A stretch of DNA of 64,000 nucleotides from Cyanobacteriota bacterium (GTDB lineage: Bacteria; Acidobacteriota; Vicinamibacteria; Vicinamibacterales; UBA2999). Both the position numbers and the translations under genes were made by a program. The stretch spans positions 1 through 64,000 of the forward strand of contig JAIEMQ010000024.1 in assembly GCA_019752015.1 (NCBI GenBank), written 5' to 3'. The notes beneath the pieces were generated by a model. That model saw only the letters and a list, made by a program, of their open reading frames with translations, ran no database searches and was not told where the DNA came from. Positions 59,302-64,000 of the stretch are shown piece by piece (the stretch's first letter is position 1; every line of letters begins with the position of its first letter).

Positions 59302-60130
59302 AGGCGATCTGCTCGATCTGACGTTGCCGAGTCTCTTGCAGGTCATGTCCCGCGAGTGCTCGACCGCGATGCTTCGTTTGCAGCGCGGCACCGATCAAGG
59401 CGCGATGTATTTTTCGGAGGGCGTGCTGGTGCACGCCGTCGCGAACCAGGTCCAGGGCGACGAAGCCGCCTGCGAGCTGCTCGGCTGGCCCGACGGCCGT
59501 TTCCGCCTGGCGCGTGATCCGGAATCACACCCGCGGACCATCACCGCCCGTCTCGCGCGCCTCGTTGTCGATACGGAATCAAGCCGTCCAACGAGCAAGA
59601 AGACCAAGAAGGGCAAGAACGCGAGCGCGCCGAACGTCGACGAGGCATTGCTGCACGACTTGCTCACGCAGCTGACCGAGCTCGAACAAGACACCACGCG
59701 TCTGCAGGAAGGCCGCGTCGAAGGCGGCACCGTTGCAGCGCTGCTGCTGGTGACGGCCGTCGTCAATTCGATGGTCAGCGTCGTGACGGCGCGCTGCAGC
59801 GATCCGGGCATGAAGCCGTCGCACGTGCTGCCGCGCCTCGCCGAAGAACATCCCTATACGCAGCTGCTCGGCGAAGAGCGCGATCGCATCTCGATCGCCA
59901 CCGCCGCCAGCGTGCTCAAGACCTGGAACAGCACGAGCGAAAGCCGCGAGCAGCTCTACCTCGAGCTGTGCCGGGCGCTCCTCGACGTGCTGACGTTCTA
60001 TGGCAACACGGCCAGCACCTTCTTTCATTCGAACCGCGAGCGCGAGGAATGGCGCGCCACCTTTGCGCTGTTCGTCGAGGGCCTGACCGCGGCGACCGCG
60101 AACCCGCCACGAGAGGGTCATGACGAATAA
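59294..60130 (+). CDS. DUF4388 (PATAN-like) protein
   Basis: 278 residues. The first 100 match the DUF4388 type: MVEGDLLDLTLPSLLQVMSR, ECSTAMLRLQRGTDQGAMYF and FSEGVLVHAVANQVQGDEAA. The rest is helical (HDLLTQLTELEQDTTRLQEG; EQLYLELCRALLDVLTFYGN) with no known motif. DUF4388/PATAN domains often accompany Pil-Chp style response regulators and bind receivers. Overlaps both neighbours by 8-11 bp. Confidence 0.75.
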   Translation: MVEGDLLDLTLPSLLQVMSRECSTAMLRLQRGTDQGAMYFSEGVLVHAVANQVQGDEAACELLGWPDGRFRLARDPESHPRTITARLARLVVDTESSRPTSKKTKKGKNASAPNVDEALLHDLLTQLTELEQDTTRLQEGRVEGGTVAALLLVTAVVNSMVSVVTARCSDPGMKPSHVLPRLAEEHPYTQLLGEERDRISIATAASVLKTWNSTSESREQLYLELCRALLDVLTFYGNTASTFFHSNREREEWRATFALFVEGLTAATANPPREGHDE

Positions 60131-60485
60131 GCAAGTGCTGGTGGTCGACGACAGCCCGACCGGCCGCCAGGCCGCCGTGAACCTGCTCGAGAAACGCGGC
60201 TACCAGGTCACCGCCGCGGTCGACGGCATCGATGCGCTCGAGAAGATCGCATCCTCGCGGCCGCTGCTGGTCGTCCTCGACATCGTGCTGCCGAAATTGA
60301 ACGGCTACGAAGTATTGCGGCAACTGCGCGCGTCGGAATCGACGCGCAGCATCAAGGTGATTCTCGTCAGCAGCAAGAGCCAGGAAAGCGATCGCTTCTG
60401 GGGACTCAAGCAGGGCGCCGACGATTACATCGCCAAGCCGTATCAGGACGACGCGCTGCTCGCGGCGGTCAGGAAGCAGCTGTGA
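60120..60485 (+). CDS. Single-domain response regulator (PilH/CheY-like)
   Basis: 121 residues. VLVVDDSPTGRQAAVNLLEK, phospho-acceptor Asp54 (VVLDIVLPKLNGYE), Ser in LVSSKSQESD and the Lys in YIAKPYQ. Sits in the order receiver-CheY-CheW-MCP-CheR-CheA known from Pil/Chp clusters, where PilH works opposite PilG. TGATG overlap with the next gene. Confidence 0.9.
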   Translation: MTNKQVLVVDDSPTGRQAAVNLLEKRGYQVTAAVDGIDALEKIASSRPLLVVLDIVLPKLNGYEVLRQLRASESTRSIKVILVSSKSQESDRFWGLKQGADDYIAKPYQDDALLAAVRKQL

Positions 60486-61060
60486 TGGACGCGTCGCCGA
60501 CTCTGCTCGACGCCGTCAACGAGTGCGATCGGCAGCTCGATGCCGGGGCCGGTCAGGTCGCGCCCGCGCCGGCAGCGGAGCAACCAACGACCCGGCGTTT
60601 CGTGCTGCTGTCGATTGCGGCCGGGCACTACGCCATTCCAGAAGCCTCGGTCGTCGAGCTCGAGCGCGTCCCGCGCATCACGCTGGTGCCGCAAACGCCA
60701 GAGTGGATGCGCGGCGTCACCAACGTTCGCGGCGACATTGTTTCGGTCGTCGACATGCATCGGTTCCTGCAGCTCGACACGCAGCCCGGCCCCACCGCGC
60801 GGCTGCTGGTCGTTCGGCTGCTGGACGAACCGTTCACCACCGGGATCATCGTCGATGCCGTCGATCGCATCGTGGCGGTGAACACCGACTCGATCACGGC
60901 GCCGGCGGCTCCCCTTGAAGGGCCGCTGGCGCCATTCCTCGGCGGCGTGTGCCAGGCAGGCGACCGTCTCGTGGCCGTGCTCGACATCGACCGCTTCCTC
61001 CGCTCGAGCGAGATTCGACAATTCGACGACCCAAAGGATCCAGAGGACCATCATGCGTAG
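60485..61060 (+). CDS. cheW: CheW-like adaptor (PilI-like)
   Basis: 191 residues from ATG 60485 (TGATG). Residues 30-180 form a CheW domain (FVLLSIAAGHYAIPEASVVE, MRGVTNVRGDIVSVVDMHRF, FTTGIIVDAVDRIV). Couples the adjacent MCP to the ChpA/CheA-type kinase. Second CheW-type gene of the window, unlike the first in sequence. Confidence 0.88.
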   Translation: MDASPTLLDAVNECDRQLDAGAGQVAPAPAAEQPTTRRFVLLSIAAGHYAIPEASVVELERVPRITLVPQTPEWMRGVTNVRGDIVSVVDMHRFLQLDTQPGPTARLLVVRLLDEPFTTGIIVDAVDRIVAVNTDSITAPAAPLEGPLAPFLGGVCQAGDRLVAVLDIDRFLRSSEIRQFDDPKDPEDHHA

Positions 61061-62903
61061 ATCAATGACCATCAAGGCCCGGCAGTACATGACGCTGGGC
61101 TTCGTCGCCGTATTGCTGGCCGCCGCGGCGGGCCTGGCCGCGTGGCAGCTGCGATCGGTGAGCGGCCAGGTTGCGGCCGTCGACGCGAGCGCGCAATCCG
61201 CCGCCAAGATCGCCGCGCTGGGCGGCCAGGTCGGGAGCCTGCTCGCCTACGAGCGCAGCTACTTCCTCGATCTCGCGCGGCAGCATCCTGTCGACGCGGC
61301 GCTCGAGCGCTGGAACACCGCCCGCCTCGCGGTGGTCACGACGCTCGACGCGATCGAAAAGGCGACGGCCGGCAGCGCCGTCACCGCCACCCGGGCCACG
61401 CTGACCAAGTACGAACGTGAGTTCGCATCGCTGCGAGACCGCGTCGCGCTCGAAGGGCTGGCCGCGGCGGATCCCGAGGGACCCGCGGGCGAGGCCACTC
61501 GCACGGCGTTCACCCAGCTCACCGCGCGCGTGGACACCTTGACCGCCGACGTCGGCACACAGCTCAGTGCCGGCACCGCGGCCGCCGGCGCCGGCATCTC
61601 GCGTGGTTACTGGATGATCGCGCTCGGTGTGGTCTCGGCGATCATGATCGCAGCCATCGGCTTCACGCTGATGACGTTCGGTCGGGTCGCAGCGGACACC
61701 GCCGCCCTCGTCAGCGTGTGTGACTCAGTGTCGACCGGCGATCTGGATGCGCGCGTCGCGGATCTCGGCGACTCCGAACTGGGACGCGTTGGCCGCGCCC
61801 TCAACTCAATGCTCGATCGCACCGCGCGTCTTGCCGATTCGCAGCACGAACGCGATCAGATGCAGGCGGCGTTGATGAAGCTCCTGTCGGAAGTGAGCGG
61901 TGTCGCCGAAGGCGATCTCACCGTGCAGGCCGAGGTCACGTCCGACGTCACCGGCGCGGTCGCCGATTCGTTCAACCTGATGATCGTCCAGCTGCGCCAG
62001 ATCATCGGCCAGGTGCAGGCCGCGTCGCGCCAGATCAGCATGGCGGTCGGCGAGCTGCGCGACGTCACCGAAAACCTGGCGAGCGGCAGCGACGACCAGG
62101 CCGCGCAGGCCGTCGAAGCGTCGGTCGCCATCGAAGAAATGGCGGCGTCGATCCACTACGTCTCCGAGAACGCGTCTTCGTCGGCGACCGTCGCCGAACA
62201 GGCGCGCGCCAATGCCGAGCACGGCACGCGCGCGGTGACGCGCACCATCGAAGGCATGAAGGCCGTGCGTGACCAGGTGCAGGAAACCGCCAAGCGCATC
62301 AAGCGGCTCGGCGAAAGCTCGCAGGAGATCGGCGAGATCGTCGAGCTGATCGGCGACATCGGCGATCGCACGAGCATCCTCGCACTGAACGCATCCATCC
62401 AGGCGGCCATGGCCGGCGAAGCGGGCCGTGGCTTTGCGATTGTCGCGGACGAAGTCGAGCGCCTGGCCGATCGCGCCACCGAGGCGACCAAGCGCGCCAG
62501 CATGCTGGTGAAGGCGACGCAGAGCGAGACCGCGGAAGTGATGACCGCCATGGAAGACACCACGCGCGAGGTCATCAACCGCTCCAACATCGCGAACGAG
62601 GCGGGCGTCGCGCTCGCGGAGATTCAGGGCGTTTCCAACCGCCTGGCGGAATTGCTCCAGGCGATCTCCGATGCCGCACAGCAGCAGGCGCGCGGCTCGG
62701 AACAGGTCGCCAAGTCGATGAACGAAATGTCCGCCGTGACGCGCAACACCGCGTCGGGCACCAAGCAGACTGCCGCCGCGATCCACTCGCTCGGCGTGCT
62801 GGTCGACAATCTCAACGGCATCGTCACGCGGTTCAAGCTGCCGGCAGCGGCCGACGCTGAGACGCCGGCGTTCGCGCAACCCCGTCTGGTCGCGTCACGG
62901 TAA
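61053..62903 (+). CDS. Methyl-accepting chemotaxis protein (PilJ-like)
   Basis: 616 residues from ATG 61053, preceded by GAGGA at 5 bp. TM1 (MTLGFVAVLLAAAAGLAAWQ), helical periplasmic region (YERSYFLDLARQHPVDAALE), TM2 near residues 185-207 (YWMIALGVVSAIMIAAIGFT), HAMP-like region and signalling domain with VELIGDIGDRTSILALNASI, QAAMAGEAGRGFAIVADEVE. The DRTSILALNASIQAAMAGEAG motif (given in part) is of the PilJ kind rather than the classic [16 protein letters not shown] overlap with the next gene. Confidence 0.9.
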   Translation: MRRSMTIKARQYMTLGFVAVLLAAAAGLAAWQLRSVSGQVAAVDASAQSAAKIAALGGQVGSLLAYERSYFLDLARQHPVDAALERWNTARLAVVTTLDAIEKATAGSAVTATRATLTKYEREFASLRDRVALEGLAAADPEGPAGEATRTAFTQLTARVDTLTADVGTQLSAGTAAAGAGISRGYWMIALGVVSAIMIAAIGFTLMTFGRVAADTAALVSVCDSVSTGDLDARVADLGDSELGRVGRALNSMLDRTARLADSQHERDQMQAALMKLLSEVSGVAEGDLTVQAEVTSDVTGAVADSFNLMIVQLRQIIGQVQAASRQISMAVGELRDVTENLASGSDDQAAQAVEASVAIEEMAASIHYVSENASSSATVAEQARANAEHGTRAVTRTIEGMKAVRDQVQETAKRIKRLGESSQEIGEIVELIGDIGDRTSILALNASIQAAMAGEAGRGFAIVADEVERLADRATEATKRASMLVKATQSETAEVMTAMEDTTREVINRSNIANEAGVALAEIQGVSNRLAELLQAISDAAQQQARGSEQVAKSMNEMSAVTRNTASGTKQTAAAIHSLGVLVDNLNGIVTRFKLPAAADAETPAFAQPRLVASR

Positions 62904-63781
62904 TGTCCAAAGCCGCGTCCGGCGTTCGCACCAGCGACGCCGAAGGGATCGCGCCGCAGGCGTGGTCCGATCTGATCGTGCGCCGCTGCGGTCTTGCCTT
63001 CCGGCACATTCGCATGCCGGAGGTGATCGGCATCGTGCATGGACAGATGCGCGCGCGCGGCATCGAGCACGAGACGGAGTACTACACGTTGCTGGCGAGG
63101 CCCGGCGACGGCAGCGGCGAATGGGACGCACTGATTGAGCGGCTCACCAATCACGAGACGTCGTTCTTCAGGCATCCGCCGTCGTTCGACGCTCTGCGAT
63201 TGCACATCCTTCCCGAGCTCCGCGCGACCCGGCCGCCCGGCGGACGCCTGAGCCTGTGGAGCGCCGGCTGCTCCACCGGACAAGAGGCGTACTCGCTGGC
63301 GATGTGCGCGATTGCGGACAACGCCCATGGCCAATTCACGGTCTGGGGCAGCGACATCAGCCACGAGGCGATCAAGATTGCGAGGCAGGCGCGATTTGGC
63401 CGGCGCTCGATCTCGACGATCCCCGAACATTACCGGCAACGCTATCTCGTCCCGATCAACGACAACGGCGCGGGCGACTTCACGATCGTCGAGGACTTGA
63501 CGCAGCGCGTTCGATTCATGGGGACCAACCTCGTCGAACCCGACGGCTTCCGCGCGAGCCACGACGTTGTCTTTTGCCACAACGTCCTGATCTATTTCTC
63601 ACCTGCTGCCGTGACCCAGGCGGTCGCGCGGCTGGCCGCGAGTGTCGGCCTCGGCGGCTACTTGCTGCTCGGTCCCGGCGAAGCCCCGCACGATCGCCCG
63701 CCCGGCCTCGAGCCGGTGATCGTCAACGGCGTGCGCGCGTTTCACCGCCGGACGGCGCGCCCGATGGAGATCAAGTCATGA
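62903..63781 (+). CDS. cheR: CheR-type methyltransferase (PilK-like)
   Basis: 292 residues. N-terminal region, then TNHETSFFRHPPSFDALRLH, SLWSAGCSTGQEAYSLAMCA, FTVWGSDISHEAI and HDVVFCHNVLIYFS. It should methylate the PilJ-like MCP just upstream. Start overlaps the MCP stop (TAATG) and stop overlaps the next start (ATGA). Confidence 0.92.
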   Translation: MSKAASGVRTSDAEGIAPQAWSDLIVRRCGLAFRHIRMPEVIGIVHGQMRARGIEHETEYYTLLARPGDGSGEWDALIERLTNHETSFFRHPPSFDALRLHILPELRATRPPGGRLSLWSAGCSTGQEAYSLAMCAIADNAHGQFTVWGSDISHEAIKIARQARFGRRSISTIPEHYRQRYLVPINDNGAGDFTIVEDLTQRVRFMGTNLVEPDGFRASHDVVFCHNVLIYFSPAAVTQAVARLAASVGLGGYLLLGPGEAPHDRPPGLEPVIVNGVRAFHRRTARPMEIKS

Positions 63782-64000
63782 ATCCGTCGATCGATGCCGC
63801 GGCAGTTGCGGCGTTCACCGAAGAGTTCAGGCAGAGCCTGCCGGCGATTCAGATCGCGATCGAAACCGCCGGCCGCGATCGCCTCGATCGCGCGGCCGCG
63901 CGCGAAGCGCATCGCCTGATTCATGCGCTCAAAGGCGCCGCATCGATGGTCGGCCTGGCCGCGTTCGGATTCCTGCTCAACGAGCTCGAGGAGATCGTCG
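63778..64000 (+). CDS. ChpA/CheA-like kinase, Hpt domain start (cut by window)
   Basis: 74 codons to the window edge. An Hpt domain is visible: HRLIHALKGAASMVGLAAFG with the phospho-accepting His in IHALKG. By position it should be the large ChpA/CheA kinase of the Pil/Chp-like operon. The rest lies beyond 64000. Confidence 0.8.
   Translation, partial: MNPSIDAAAVAAFTEEFRQSLPAIQIAIETAGRDRLDRAAAREAHRLIHALKGAASMVGLAAFGFLLNELEEIV

Overview
The window is about 65% G+C chromosomal DNA, almost fully coding, from a Gram-negative, probably environmental bacterium. The gene mix (an NtrY/NtrX pair beside nrdR, a CIRCE-controlled groESL, SelB, giant secreted mosaic proteins, TonB-family proteins, a Pil/Chp-like chemosensory cluster) and the protein style fit Acidobacteriota, perhaps class Vicinamibacteria. 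That placement is inference; no rRNA or tRNA gene was recognised.

Layout. (1) 1-16113, minus strand: an operon joined by ATGA overlaps, with a 3961-residue secreted mosaic protein, a small exported CxxC thioredoxin-like protein, and a second giant Ig-like secreted protein cut by the window edge. (2) 16262-19867, minus: cinA, pgpA, an RDD membrane protein and a TPR protein. (3) ftcD (plus), convergent with ntrX-ntrY-nrdR-flippase-like gene (minus). (4) 26037-30014, plus: purC, a Fis-type HTH gene, a four-helix-bundle protein, then groESL with a promoter, a CIRCE operator and a terminator. (5) 30017-33409: a less ordered accessory patch with a nucleotidyltransferase-like gene, two decayed paralogous pseudogenes, a vapBC toxin-antitoxin pair, a small orphan gene and several palindromic repeats. 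(6) 33409-46363: prfC, a MetX-like hydrolase and a TonB-family gene (minus), tatA (plus), then selB, rnr, glycerate kinase, an orphan gene, ftsX, ftsE and a sensor kinase (minus). (7) 46662-64000: two divergent chemosensory operons around a 295-bp control region. The minus operon is cheB-cheA-cheW-cheR-cheD-cheY-cheX-cheB, then a phosphate-binding-like/TonB fusion and two MCPs. The plus operon resembles Pil/Chp: TPR-receiver, DUF4388-type, CheY, CheW, MCP, CheR, and the start of a ChpA/CheA protein.

Most striking: prfC (release factor 3) is open in frame back to the UAG stop of the gene before it. It has no ATG, GTG or TTG before its P-loop, yet a good Shine-Dalgarno sequence sits at the right distance from an AUC codon that gives the normal RF3 length. 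This suggests a non-canonical start and possible translational autocontrol. Other points of interest are the periplasmic-binding/TonB fusion inside a chemotaxis operon, two CheB genes in one operon, a CIRCE element with matched changes in both arms, a C-x4-C zinc ribbon in NrdR, and a palindromic insertion inside cinA.
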